This document shows, one piece after another, positions 35,327-44,207 of a stretch of 64,000 bases of DNA; within the stretch, counting starts at the first letter, position 1, and each line of letters starts with the position of its first letter. The stretch covers positions 62,001 to 126,000 of the forward strand of contig NZ_AKJT01000049.1 of NCBI RefSeq assembly GCF_000282195.1, given 5' to 3'. The notes beneath the pieces are model-generated. The model did no database searches and was not told where the DNA came from. It worked only from the letters and a program-made list of their open reading frames with translations. Position numbers and translations under genes: made by a program. Origin of the DNA: Pseudomonas sp. GM18. Its GTDB lineage: Bacteria > Pseudomonadota > Gammaproteobacteria > Pseudomonadales > Pseudomonadaceae.

Positions 35327-36421
35327 TTAATCGTCGCTGACGGTGATGTTCGGCATCGCCGGCGTCGCGGCTTCCTGCAACACAATCCGCGCACCGACAT
35401 GGCGGGCCAGTTCCTGGTAAACCATCGCAATCTGGCTGTCAGGCTCGGCGATCACCGTTGGCTTGCCGCCATCGGCCTGTTCGCGAATCAGCATCGACAG
35501 CGGCAACGAAGCCAACAGTTCGACGCCGTACTGGTTGGCCAGCTTCACACCGCCGCCCTCACCGAACAGATGCTCGGCATGCCCGCAGTTGGAGCAGATG
35601 TGCACGGCCATGTTTTCGACCACGCCCAGCACCGGGATGTTGACCTTGCGGAACATTTCCACGCCCTTGCGCGCATCCAGCAATGCCAGATCCTGCGGGG
35701 TGGTCACGATCACCGCACCGGCCACCGGGACTTTTTGCGCCAGGGTCAACTGGATGTCGCCGGTGCCTGGCGGCATGTCGATGACCAGGTAATCCAGGTC
35801 GCCCCAGGCTGTTTGCGTGACCAGTTGCAACAAGGCGCCGGACACCATCGGCCCACGCCAGACCATCGGCGTGTTGTCGTCGGTCAGGAAGGCCATGGAC
35901 ATCACTTCGACGCCATGGGACTCGATCGGAATGAACCATTTCTGATCCTTGACCTGTGGTCGGGTGCCTTCGGGGATGCCGAACATGATGCCCTGGCTCG
36001 GGCCGTAGATGTCTGCGTCGAGAATCCCCACTTTGGCGCCTTCACGAGCCAGCGCCAGTGCCAGGTTGGCGGCCGTGGTGGACTTGCCCACACCACCCTT
36101 GCCAGACGCCACGGCCACTACGTTCTTGACGTTGGCCAGCCCCGGAATCTGCGCCTGGGCCTTGTGCGCGGCGATCACGCTGGTGATCTCGACGCGGGCA
36201 GTGACCACGCCGTCCAGGCCCTCGATGGCCAGTTGCAGCAACTGCGCCCAGCCACTCTTGAACAGACCGGCGGCGTAACCCAGCTCCAGCTGGACGCTGA
36301 CACGATCGTCCTGAATATCGATGCTGCGCACGCACCCGGCGCTGACCGGGTCCTGGTTCAGATAAGGGTCGGTGTATTGGCGAAGGACGGTTTCCACCGC
36401 TACGCGATTGACGGCGCTCAT
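35327..36421 (-). CDS. apbC: iron-sulfur cluster carrier protein ApbC/Mrp
   Basis: A 364-residue P-loop ATPase. The N-terminal DUF59/MIP18-like domain (residues 1-95) is followed by a deviant Walker A (GKGGVGKST), Walker B region VIDMPPGTGD and the Fe-S-binding CxxC (HICSNCGHAEH). Mrp/ApbC binds and passes 4Fe-4S clusters to target enzymes. The ATG at 36421 (MSAVNRVAVETVL) is used. The longer frame adds 29 residues without family support. It is divergent from metG, as is common in gamma-proteobacteria. Confidence 0.94.
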   Translation of the reverse strand: MSAVNRVAVETVLRQYTDPYLNQDPVSAGCVRSIDIQDDRVSVQLELGYAAGLFKSGWAQLLQLAIEGLDGVVTARVEITSVIAAHKAQAQIPGLANVKNVVAVASGKGGVGKSTTAANLALALAREGAKVGILDADIYGPSQGIMFGIPEGTRPQVKDQKWFIPIESHGVEVMSMAFLTDDNTPMVWRGPMVSGALLQLVTQTAWGDLDYLVIDMPPGTGDIQLTLAQKVPVAGAVIVTTPQDLALLDARKGVEMFRKVNIPVLGVVENMAVHICSNCGHAEHLFGEGGGVKLANQYGVELLASLPLSMLIREQADGGKPTVIAEPDSQIAMVYQELARHVGARIVLQEAATPAMPNITVSDD

Positions 36422-36603
36422 GGGCAACTCCGATAGCAAGACTGGAAAATCAGGCGGGTATCCTACCTGTTCTGATGGTTTGGCGGGATGTTCAAAAGAC
36501 TGAATCATCCGTTACTCATCCAATGAAACAGGCTCACGGGGTGAAAAATATGCGCCGGCGCTTTATAGTGGCCGACCTCCGTTTCATCAAGTAGCCGAGC
36601 CCC

Positions 36604-38658
36604 ATGTCCGAGCCACGCAAGATCCTCGTCACCAGCGCCCTGCCCTATGCCAATGGTTCGATCCACCTCGGCCATATGCTGGAATATATCCAGACCGATA
36701 TGTGGGTGCGCTTCCAGAAGCACCGCGGCAACCAATGCATTTATGTCTGCGCCGACGACGCCCACGGTTCGGCCATCATGCTGCGCGCGGAAAAGGAAGG
36801 CATCACCCCGGAACAACTGATCGCCAACGTCCAGGCTGAACACAGCGCCGACTTTGCCGAGTTCCTGGTGGACTTCGACAACTTCCACTCCACTCACGCC
36901 GAAGAAAACCGTGAGCTGTCGAGCCAGATCTACCTGAAGCTGCGCGACGCCGGGCACATCGCCACGCGCTCGATCACGCAGTACTTCGACCCGGAAAAGA
37001 AAATGTTCCTGGCCGACCGCTTCATCAAGGGCACCTGCCCGAAATGCGGCACCGAAGACCAGTACGGCGACAACTGCGAAAAATGCGGTGCAACCTACGC
37101 GCCGACCGACCTCAAAGATCCGAAGTCGGCGATTTCCGGCGCCACGCCGGTGCTCAAGGATTCCCAGCACTTCTTCTTCAAGCTGCCGGACTTCCAGGAA
37201 ATGCTGCAAGCCTGGACCCGCAGCGGCACGTTGCAAGAGGCCGTGGCCAACAAGATCGCCGAATGGCTGGATGCCGGCCTGCAACAGTGGGACATCTCCC
37301 GCGATGCGCCGTACTTCGGCTTCGAGATTCCCGACGAGCCGGGCAAGTACTTCTACGTGTGGCTGGACGCGCCGATCGGCTACATGGCCAGCTTCAAGAA
37401 CCTGTGCAACCGTACGCCGGAGCTGGATTTCGACGCGTTCTGGGGCAAGGACTCCACCGCCGAGCTGTACCACTTCATCGGCAAGGACATCGTCAACTTC
37501 CACGCCCTGTTCTGGCCAGCGATGCTCGAAGGCGCGGGTTTCCGTAAACCGACCGGGATCAACGTGCACGGCTACCTGACCGTCAACGGCCAGAAGATGT
37601 CCAAGTCCCGCGGCACCTTCATCAAGGCCCGGACCTATCTGGATCACCTGTCGCCGGAATACCTGCGCTACTACTACGCGGCCAAGCTGAGCCGTGGCGT
37701 CGATGACCTGGACCTGAACCTCGAAGACTTCGTGCAGAAGGTCAACTCGGATCTGGTCGGCAAAGTCGTCAACATCGCCAGCCGTTGCGCCGGTTTCATC
37801 CACAAAGGCAACGCTGGCGTGCTGGTGGCCGGCAACGCCGCGCCGGAGCTGACCGAAGCGTTCCTGGCCGCAGCGCCGAGCATCGCCGAAGCCTACGAGG
37901 CACGTGACTTTGCCCGGGCCATGCGCGAAATCATGGGCCTGGCCGACCGTGCCAACGCCTGGATCGCCGACAAGGCACCGTGGTCGCTGAACAAACAGGA
38001 AGGCAAGCAGGATGAAGTCCAGGCCATCTGCGCCTTGGGCATCAACCTGTTCCGCCAACTGGTGATTTTCCTCAAGCCGGTGCTGCCGCTGCTGGCCGCC
38101 GATGCCGAGGCGTTCCTGAACGTCGCACCGCTGACCTGGAACGACCACGCCACCTTGCTCAGCAACCATCAGCTGAACGAGTTCAAACCGTTGATGACCC
38201 GCATCGACCCGGTAAAAGTGCAAGCCATGACCGACGCCTCGAAAGAAGACCTGACCGCCAGCCAGACCGACACCGGCGAAGCCGCCGCGCCTCAAGGCAA
38301 CGGCGAACTGACCAAGGATCCGCTGTCGCCGGAGATCGAGTTCGATACCTTTGCCGCGGTCGACCTGCGCGTCGCGCTGATCCTCAAGGCCGAAGCCGTC
38401 GAGGGTGCCGACAAACTGCTGCGCCTGACCCTGGACATCGGTGATGAGCAACGCAACGTGCTCTCCGGCATCAAGAGCGCCTACCCGGACCCGGCCAAGC
38501 TTGAGGGCCGTCTGACCATGATGATTGCCAACCTCAAGCCGCGCAAAATGAAATTCGGGGTCTCCGAAGGCATGGTGATGGCGGCCGGCCCTGGCGGTGA
38601 AGAAATCTACCTGCTGAGCCCCGACAGCGGCGCCAAGCCAGGTCAGCGCATCAAGTAA
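36604..38658 (+). CDS. metG: methionyl-tRNA synthetase
   Basis: A 684-residue class I synthetase. The HIGH-type motif is HLGH (about residues 22-25), the KMSKS motif is exact at 331-335, and the zinc-knuckle insert has two CxxC pairs (CPKCG and CEKCG). The C-terminal 110 residues form a tRNA-binding OB domain (EIEFDTFAAVDLRVALILKA), the dimeric long form usual in Pseudomonas. It charges tRNA-Met in the cytoplasm. A terminator follows. Confidence 0.98.
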   Translation: MSEPRKILVTSALPYANGSIHLGHMLEYIQTDMWVRFQKHRGNQCIYVCADDAHGSAIMLRAEKEGITPEQLIANVQAEHSADFAEFLVDFDNFHSTHAEENRELSSQIYLKLRDAGHIATRSITQYFDPEKKMFLADRFIKGTCPKCGTEDQYGDNCEKCGATYAPTDLKDPKSAISGATPVLKDSQHFFFKLPDFQEMLQAWTRSGTLQEAVANKIAEWLDAGLQQWDISRDAPYFGFEIPDEPGKYFYVWLDAPIGYMASFKNLCNRTPELDFDAFWGKDSTAELYHFIGKDIVNFHALFWPAMLEGAGFRKPTGINVHGYLTVNGQKMSKSRGTFIKARTYLDHLSPEYLRYYYAAKLSRGVDDLDLNLEDFVQKVNSDLVGKVVNIASRCAGFIHKGNAGVLVAGNAAPELTEAFLAAAPSIAEAYEARDFARAMREIMGLADRANAWIADKAPWSLNKQEGKQDEVQAICALGINLFRQLVIFLKPVLPLLAADAEAFLNVAPLTWNDHATLLSNHQLNEFKPLMTRIDPVKVQAMTDASKEDLTASQTDTGEAAAPQGNGELTKDPLSPEIEFDTFAAVDLRVALILKAEAVEGADKLLRLTLDIGDEQRNVLSGIKSAYPDPAKLEGRLTMMIANLKPRKMKFGVSEGMVMAAGPGGEEIYLLSPDSGAKPGQRIK

Positions 38659-38675
38659 GGTCCTGCGCTAAACCG

Positions 38676-38711
38676 ATCCCACAGTCGTGCCCGGCGCGAC
38701 TGTGGGATTTT
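38676..38711 (+). terminator. terminator of metG
   Basis: ATCCCACAGTCG, 9-base loop, CGACTGTGGGAT, TTTT. It starts 17 bp after the stop. Confidence 0.85.
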
Positions 38712-38802
38712 CATATCTGGCCCACCCTCCTTCCTTGCCGGATAATGCCTAATCTCTTTTTAGAGAGCCCTTTAAGAAAGCCCTGTTCTTACCGGCACGA
38801 TC

Positions 38803-39372
38803 ATGACCGAACTGCTTCTTACGCTTATCAGCGCTGCCCTGATCAACAACCTCGTGTTGCACTGGCCGCTTGGCGTCGATCCGGTGCTGGGCAGCGGGCG
38901 GCGACAGGTCCATGCGCTGGGCGTCGCGACAACGTGCCTGATGCTGATCGTCGGCACACTCGGCCATGCGTTCTACCACTGGCTGCTGGTGCCGCTGGGG
39001 CTGACATCGCTGCGCCTGTTCGTATTCCTGCCGCTGAGCGTTCTGCTGATCGGCCCGCTGCTGAAGCTGCTTCCACGGTTATTTGCCAAGCTTTCATTCG
39101 AGGGTCTCTGGCCCCTGCTGCTGGGCAATGCCGGCGTGCTTGGACTGACGTTGCTCAATGCTCAGGACGACAAGGGACTTTTCCACGCCATAGCCCTGAG
39201 CCTCGGTGCCGGGCTGGGTTTCTGGCTGGTGCTGAGCCTGTTCAGCGACTTGCGCCAGCGCACACTCGATAACGATGTCCCCCTGCCCTTTCGCGGCCTG
39301 CCGATCGAATTGATCGGTGCCGGATTGATCGCGGTGGTTTTTCTCGGATTCAGCGGGCTGATCAAAACATGA
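38803..39372 (+). CDS. rnfA: Rnf electron transport complex subunit A
   Basis: A 189-residue six-helix inner-membrane subunit (MTELLLTLISAALINNLVLH; later LSLGAGLGFWLVLSLFSDLR). RnfA and RnfE are homologous halves of the membrane core that, in full complexes, links electron flow from NADH or ferredoxin to ion movement. It is the first gene of an operon rnfA-B-D-G-E-nth and overlaps rnfB by the ATGA pattern. The sequence is fairly divergent from the E. coli form. Confidence 0.9.
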   Translation: MTELLLTLISAALINNLVLHWPLGVDPVLGSGRRQVHALGVATTCLMLIVGTLGHAFYHWLLVPLGLTSLRLFVFLPLSVLLIGPLLKLLPRLFAKLSFEGLWPLLLGNAGVLGLTLLNAQDDKGLFHAIALSLGAGLGFWLVLSLFSDLRQRTLDNDVPLPFRGLPIELIGAGLIAVVFLGFSGLIKT

Positions 39373-40373
39373 GTCTGATTCAACGCATCGATGCCCTCTT
39401 GCCGCAGACTCAATGCGGCAAGTGCGGCCACCCCGGATGCAAACCGTACGCCGAAGGCATCGCCAGCGGCGAGCCGATCAACAAGTGCCCACCCGGTGGC
39501 AGCGAAACCATCGCGGCCCTCGCCGAGTTGCTGAAAGTGCCGGTGCTGGAACTGGACGTCAGTCGCGGCTCGGCACCGGCGCAGATCGCGTACATCCGCG
39601 AAGCCGAATGCATCGGCTGCACCAAATGCATTCAGGCCTGCCCGGTCGACGCGATTGTCGGCGCGGCGAAATTCATGCACACGGTCATCGTCGACGAATG
39701 CACCGGTTGCGACCTCTGCGTGGCGCCCTGCCCGGTGGATTGCATCGAGATGCATCCGCTACCGCTGGCCACGCTGCCGATTGTCGGTGGGCTGGCGTTC
39801 AGCCTGGAGGAGCAACAGGCCCGGGCCGCCAAGCGCAACCGCGCGCGACGTCGCTTCGAACAGCGCAATGCCCGCTTACACCGCGAAGAGGAACAGAAAC
39901 TCGCCGAACGCCAGGCCCGCGCCCAACGCGCCGTGCAGCACAGTGAAGTGACGTTCGACCCGGTTCAGGCCGCGCTCGAACGCGTGCGCGCACAGAAGGC
40001 CGCCAATGCCGATGCGGCACTGAAAAAGGCCAAGGTCGATCTGGCGATGAGTCGGGCGCAGCTGAACAAATCGCTCAAGGCCTTCGGGCATCCACCGACC
40101 TTCGAACAGCAATCGCAACTGATCGTGCTGCAACAGCAGTTCGAAGCCGCTGAACAGGCGCTGTTGCTGCTGGAAAGCAGTGCGCCGCAAGTCGCTGCAC
40201 CACCGGCTCAGGCGAACGATGCCGAGCTGAAACGGGCGAAGATCCAGTTGGCCATGCGCCGCGCCGAACTGAAGAAGGCTCAAACAAGCGAAGCGTCGGC
40301 CGAACAGATCGCAGCATTGCAACATGCGCTCAGCGAAGCCGAGCGGCAGGTGGATACCTATGCCGCCCCTTGA
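39369..40373 (+). CDS. rnfB: Rnf complex subunit B with long C-terminal tail
   Basis: A 334-residue iron-sulfur protein. The first cluster ligands are C16, C19, C24 and C40, followed by two 4Fe-4S ferredoxin sets C81/84/87/91 and C111/114/117/121. Two things are unusual. There is no N-terminal membrane anchor before the first cluster, unlike E. coli RsxB (about 190 residues). There is also a tail of about 200 residues, Ala/Arg/Lys/Gln-rich and helical, with an imperfect repeat at 215-234 and 284-303 (AALKKAKVDLAMSRAQLNK / AELKRAKIQLAMRRAELKK). Such tails are typical of RnfC C-termini, and no rnfC follows. Confidence 0.9.
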   Translation: MSLIQRIDALLPQTQCGKCGHPGCKPYAEGIASGEPINKCPPGGSETIAALAELLKVPVLELDVSRGSAPAQIAYIREAECIGCTKCIQACPVDAIVGAAKFMHTVIVDECTGCDLCVAPCPVDCIEMHPLPLATLPIVGGLAFSLEEQQARAAKRNRARRRFEQRNARLHREEEQKLAERQARAQRAVQHSEVTFDPVQAALERVRAQKAANADAALKKAKVDLAMSRAQLNKSLKAFGHPPTFEQQSQLIVLQQQFEAAEQALLLLESSAPQVAAPPAQANDAELKRAKIQLAMRRAELKKAQTSEASAEQIAALQHALSEAERQVDTYAAP

Positions 40374-41352
40374 ATCGGTGGATGAACGCCTTCAGCAGGC
40401 CATGAAGCTGGTATTGCTGGCCACCCTGCCGGGAATGCTGATGTTGTTCTGGTTGTATGGTTGGGGCGTGTTGATCAACCTGATTCTGACGGCGGCTACC
40501 GCACTGGCCGTTGAAGCGGCGGTGTTGCAGCTGCGCAAGCAACCTGTAAAACCGACGTTGTGCGATGGCAGTGCGCTGGTCAGCGCGACCCTGTTGGCCC
40601 TGGCGTTGCCGCCTTATTGCCCGTGGTGGCTGACCGTCAGCGCCGCCGCATTCGGACTTTTTTTTGGCAAGCACCTGTACGGCGGCGTCGGCAGGAATCC
40701 GTTCAACCCGGCGATGCTCGGTTTTGCCCTGGTTTTAGTGACGTTTCCCCAGCAAATGACCCATTGGCCGTCGTCCCATGGCATGGACTTGCTCGGTGGC
40801 CTGCAACAGGTGTTCGGCTTCAGCCTCGGCCAGACACCGGATGCCTGGGCCCAGGCCACGGCGCTGGACAGCCTGCGAATCAACAAAAGCCTGACCATGG
40901 ACGAACTGTTCGCCGGCAACCCGGCATTCGGCCATTTCGGCGGCCGGGGCGTGGAATGGGTCAACCTGGCCTTTCTGGCCGGCGGCACGTTTCTGCTGCA
41001 ACGGCGGGTGTTCAGCTGGCATGCGCCGGTCGGCATGCTCGCCAGCCTGTTCATCATCAGCCTGCTGTGCTGGAACGGTTCGGGCTCTGACTCCCATGGC
41101 TCGCCACTGTTTCATCTGCTCACCGGCGCGAGCATGCTGGGTGCCTTCTTCATCGTGACGGAACCGGTATCCGGCGCGAAAAACCCCACGGCCCGGTTGC
41201 TGTTCGGCGCCGGTGTGGGGTTACTGACTTACCTGATTCGCACGTGGGGCGGGTATCCGGACGGGGTGGCCTTTGCCGTCCTGCTGATGAACCTCTGTGT
41301 ACCGGCGCTGGAGCGGTTTGCCGCCTCCAGGCAAGCGCAGGTCAGCCCATGA
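40360..41352 (+). CDS. rnfD: Rnf complex subunit D
   Basis: A 330-residue membrane subunit of the NQR2/RnfD family, about nine helices. The conserved segment GRNPFNPAMLGFALVL and the C-terminal TYLIRTWGGYPDGVAFAVLL are clear. The flavinylation site in RnfD/NqrB is a Thr in an SGAT-like context; here the nearest candidate is LLTGASML in the C-terminal half. It overlaps rnfB by 14 bp and follows it directly where rnfC would normally stand. Confidence 0.9.
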   Translation: MPPLESVDERLQQAMKLVLLATLPGMLMLFWLYGWGVLINLILTAATALAVEAAVLQLRKQPVKPTLCDGSALVSATLLALALPPYCPWWLTVSAAAFGLFFGKHLYGGVGRNPFNPAMLGFALVLVTFPQQMTHWPSSHGMDLLGGLQQVFGFSLGQTPDAWAQATALDSLRINKSLTMDELFAGNPAFGHFGGRGVEWVNLAFLAGGTFLLQRRVFSWHAPVGMLASLFIISLLCWNGSGSDSHGSPLFHLLTGASMLGAFFIVTEPVSGAKNPTARLLFGAGVGLLTYLIRTWGGYPDGVAFAVLLMNLCVPALERFAASRQAQVSP

Positions 41353-41960
41353 ACCGAGCGACAAGCGTTGTGGCCCTGGTATTACTGGCGGGCCTGGGGA
41401 CAGGCGCGACTTACCTCGTGCAGCACACCAGCGCCGAACGCATTGCCGCCGAACAACGTTTGATCGACAGTCGCAATTTGCTGGATCTGCTAGCCCCCGA
41501 CAGTTACGACAATCAACCACTGGAACAGCCCCTCAGCGTCGAAAACACTCGCCTGGCCAACAGCACGCTGCTGAGTGGCTACCTGGCGTCCAAGGCCGGC
41601 CAACCGAGCGCCGTGTTGCTGCGCAGCCAGACACTGGGCTACGCCGGCTCCATCGATTTGCTGATCGCCGTCGACCCCCATGGCAAGTTGCTGGGGGTCA
41701 AAACCCTCAAGCAATCGGAAACCCCGGGGCTGGGCGGCAAGCTCGCCGACTGGCCCAACGCCTGGCTTCAGGTGTTTACCGGCAAGTCGCTAACCGAACC
41801 CGATGACAAGGGCTGGGCCTTGAAAAAGGACCAAGGGCAATTCGATCAGATTGCGGGCGCGACCATCACCTCAAGAGCGGTGATCAATGCCACCCACGAT
41901 GCATTGCGCTACTTCGACGAACACCGGCAATCGCTGATCGGGAGCAGTGCCCATGAATAA
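41349..41960 (+). CDS. rnfG: Rnf complex subunit G
   Basis: A 203-residue protein with one N-terminal helix (TSVVALVLLAGLGTGATYLV) and a periplasmic FMN-binding domain. The covalent FMN site motif is AGATITS near residue 175, matching the family S/AGATxT pattern, preceded by KQSETPGLGGK. It overlaps rnfD and rnfE at both ends, so translation is coupled through the operon. Confidence 0.9.
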   Translation: MNRATSVVALVLLAGLGTGATYLVQHTSAERIAAEQRLIDSRNLLDLLAPDSYDNQPLEQPLSVENTRLANSTLLSGYLASKAGQPSAVLLRSQTLGYAGSIDLLIAVDPHGKLLGVKTLKQSETPGLGGKLADWPNAWLQVFTGKSLTEPDDKGWALKKDQGQFDQIAGATITSRAVINATHDALRYFDEHRQSLIGSSAHE

Positions 41961-42567
41961 GTCATCAACCCTGCAGAACTCGCTGATGCTTGCGCCTCTG
42001 ATCGGCGTCACTGATTCGTTGGTAACGGCCCTGGGCCTGTGGCTGATGTTCGCTCTGGTGCTCAGTATTTATGGGGTGAGCATGGGCGTCTTGCGCTCGC
42101 GACTGATTCCGGCAACACATTTACTGGCCTGCCTCCTGCTGGCTGCCACACTGACCAGTTGTGCGGAACTCGCCACGCAAGCCTGGTCGCTTCAATGGCA
42201 CCAGTATCTGGGGTTCTATACCGGATTGATCGCTTTGCAATGCGTCGTGCTGGAACATAACGGTTTTTTCCAAAGCACAAGACGTGATCGCCTGCGCCTG
42301 TGCGGCCTGTTCGGCGCCTTGATGATTGGCCTGGGCCTGCTGCGCGAGCTCATCGGCAACGGGACACTGGGTAGCCATCTGCCCTGGCTGACCGGTGCTA
42401 CGCAACCGGACTGGCAAGGTTGGGTGCTCACCGCTGACGGTGGCCTGCGCTTGGCCACGCTGGCCCCCGGCGGGTTTATTCTGCTGGGACTGCTGATCGC
42501 CGCACGTCAGGCCTGGACCCGCCCGACACCCACATTGACCTCCTTCGAGGAAACGCATCGCCCATGA
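41953..42567 (+). CDS. rnfE: Rnf complex subunit E
   Basis: A 204-residue membrane protein of the NqrD/RnfE family with six helices (NSLMLAPLIGVTDSLVTALG; LLRELIGNGTLGSHLP). It is homologous to RnfA. The ATG at 41953 lies inside the rnfG end, giving an 8-bp overlap, and its own stop overlaps nth by the ATGA pattern. The sequence is shorter in the first loop than E. coli RsxE. Confidence 0.88.
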   Translation: MNKSSTLQNSLMLAPLIGVTDSLVTALGLWLMFALVLSIYGVSMGVLRSRLIPATHLLACLLLAATLTSCAELATQAWSLQWHQYLGFYTGLIALQCVVLEHNGFFQSTRRDRLRLCGLFGALMIGLGLLRELIGNGTLGSHLPWLTGATQPDWQGWVLTADGGLRLATLAPGGFILLGLLIAARQAWTRPTPTLTSFEETHRP

Positions 42568-43202
42568 ATGCCGCAAAACGTCTGGAAATTTTCCGCAGGT
42601 TTCACGAAGACAATCCTGAACCGAAGACCGAGCTGGCCTATTCCTCGCCGTTCGAACTGCTGATCGCCGTGATTCTCTCGGCGCAATCAACTGATGTCGG
42701 CGTCAACAAAGCCACCGCCAAACTGTTTCCGGTGGCCAATACGCCGGCGGCGATTCATGCCTTGGGCGTCGAAGGACTGTCGGAATACATCAAGACCATC
42801 GGCCTGTTCAACAGCAAAGCAAAAAACGTGATCGAAACCTGTCGCTTGCTGGTAGAGCGCCATGGCGGTGAAGTGCCGCAAACCCGCGAAGCGCTGGAAG
42901 CGTTGCCCGGCGTCGGTCGCAAGACGGCCAACGTGGTGCTCAATACCGCATTTCGTCAGCTGACCATGGCCGTGGACACCCACATTTTCCGGGTCAGCAA
43001 CCGTACCGGCATTGCTCCGGGCAAGAATGTGGTCGAGGTGGAGCAGAAACTGATGAAATTCGTGCCGAAGGAATATCTGCTCGACGCCCATCACTGGCTG
43101 ATTCTCCACGGACGCTACGTTTGCCTGGCCCGCAAGCCGCGTTGTGGCAGCTGCCGGATCGAGGACTTATGCGAATACAAGCAAAAGACCTCGGACGATT
43201 GA
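42564..43202 (+). CDS. nth: endonuclease III
   Basis: A 212-residue DNA glycosylase/AP lyase that removes oxidised pyrimidines. The helix-hairpin-helix (LPGVGRKTANVVLNTAF) with catalytic Lys, the Gly/Pro-rich loop with catalytic Asp (AVDTHIFRVSNR) and the C-x6-C-x2-C-x5-C 4Fe-4S motif (CLARKPRCGSCRIEDLC) are intact. It is the last gene of the rnf operon by ATGA overlap, an arrangement common in gamma-proteobacteria. Confidence 0.97.
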   Translation: MNAAKRLEIFRRFHEDNPEPKTELAYSSPFELLIAVILSAQSTDVGVNKATAKLFPVANTPAAIHALGVEGLSEYIKTIGLFNSKAKNVIETCRLLVERHGGEVPQTREALEALPGVGRKTANVVLNTAFRQLTMAVDTHIFRVSNRTGIAPGKNVVEVEQKLMKFVPKEYLLDAHHWLILHGRYVCLARKPRCGSCRIEDLCEYKQKTSDD

Positions 43203-43309
43203 GGCGCTATTAATTTTTATGATGAGCCGATTGAAAAAATCTTTTTTACCCGCCGGGAAATTGTCGATATAAGGAGCGCCAAAGGCAGTCTTAGCCTGGA
43301 GTTAATCTT

Positions 43310-43489
43310 ATGAGCACTGGCAAAGAGCAATTGGACGTAGAAGACGACTTCACCCCCGTTGAGGCCGATGACGCAGAACCGGTGGTGGAAGTAGCGAAGA
43401 CCAACCTGAGCAAACGCCGCACCATCGACAATCTGCTGGAGGAGCGCCGACTGCAAAAGCAATTGGCCGATTACGATTTTGACCTTTGA
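43310..43489 (+). CDS. PA3496-family small protein, putative envelope integrity
   Basis: A 59-residue acidic protein, MSTGKEQLDVEDDFTPVEAD then AKTNLSKRRTIDNLLEERRL. It matches in size and place the PA3496-type family that follows nth in Pseudomonas. The name envelope integrity is a database label I recall, not something visible in sequence. There is no signal or membrane segment. The start at 43310 follows CTGGAG at about 9 bp. A terminator follows at once. Confidence 0.82.
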   Translation: MSTGKEQLDVEDDFTPVEADDAEPVVEVAKTNLSKRRTIDNLLEERRLQKQLADYDFDL

Positions 43490-43494
43490 CACCT

Positions 43495-43521
43495 AAAAGC
43501 CTCCCGAAACGGAGGCTTTTT
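43495..43521 (+). terminator. terminator of PA3496-type gene
   Basis: AAAAGCCTCC, loop of about 6, GGAGGCTTTTT, starting 6 bp after the stop. The A-rich side may also serve the converging response-regulator gene. Confidence 0.88.
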
Positions 43522-43580
43522 ACTAAGTGCCGATCCCCGACAAACGCCCACTCATAGCCCCTCGTCAAACGCTGGCGTAC

Positions 43581-44207
43581 TCATACCAGGCCATTACGCT
43601 GAGCCAATTCAATAAGATCGACCAGTGAGCGAGCATTGAGCTTTAGCAACAGGCGAGTCTTGTAAGTACTGACGGTTTTATTGCTGAGGAACATTCCATC
43701 GGCGATTTCCTTGTTTGTCTTTCCTCGGGCCAACTGCTGCAGGACCATCATTTCCCGCCCGGACAATCGATCCACCATATCGGCTTCACTGGCATTCCCA
43801 AGACTGGAGCGCACAGTATGCAGCGCCTGATTAGGAAAGTAGCTATAACCGGACAGTACGGCCTTTATTGCACTGAGCAACTCAGTAAGATCCTGTTGTT
43901 TACAGACATATCCGGCGGCACCCGATTGCATACAACGCATGGAAAAATGCCCTGGAGCCTGGGACGTCAATATCAGCACTTTAAGAGGCATCGCCGCCGA
44001 TGTCAGGCGCGCAATAACTTCCAGCCCATCCAGTTTTGGTATTCCAATATCCAGAATGACAATATCCGGCATAAGTTCACGGGCAATTTGTAATGCATCC
44101 ACGCCATTATCTGTTTCTGCAATGACTTCGTAGCCATGACGCTCCATTAGCATACGTACCGCAAGACGAATGACGGGGTGATCATCCACGATCAGCACTT
44201 TATTCAT
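43581..44207 (-). CDS. NarL/LuxR-family response regulator
   Basis: A 208-residue regulator: receiver domain with DDHP acidic pocket, phosphoacceptor D53 (VILDIGIPKLDG) and a C-terminal LuxR HTH (LARGKTNKEIADGMFLSNKT, VSTYKTRLLLKL). It resembles the RocA1/EvgA/BvgA group. The ATG at 44207 gives MNKVLIVDDHP. No cognate histidine kinase is adjacent, so it is an orphan here. Upstream is a long AT-rich spacer. Codon use is a little less GC-rich than neighbouring genes. Confidence 0.9.
   Translation of the reverse strand: MNKVLIVDDHPVIRLAVRMLMERHGYEVIAETDNGVDALQIARELMPDIVILDIGIPKLDGLEVIARLTSAAMPLKVLILTSQAPGHFSMRCMQSGAAGYVCKQQDLTELLSAIKAVLSGYSYFPNQALHTVRSSLGNASEADMVDRLSGREMMVLQQLARGKTNKEIADGMFLSNKTVSTYKTRLLLKLNARSLVDLIELAQRNGLV

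Noticed and set aside
36505..38451. 648-codon minus-strand frame opposite metG
   Set aside because: metG is unmistakable. The antisense frame shows only Val/Gly/Gln-rich filler sequence typical of GC-rich shadows.
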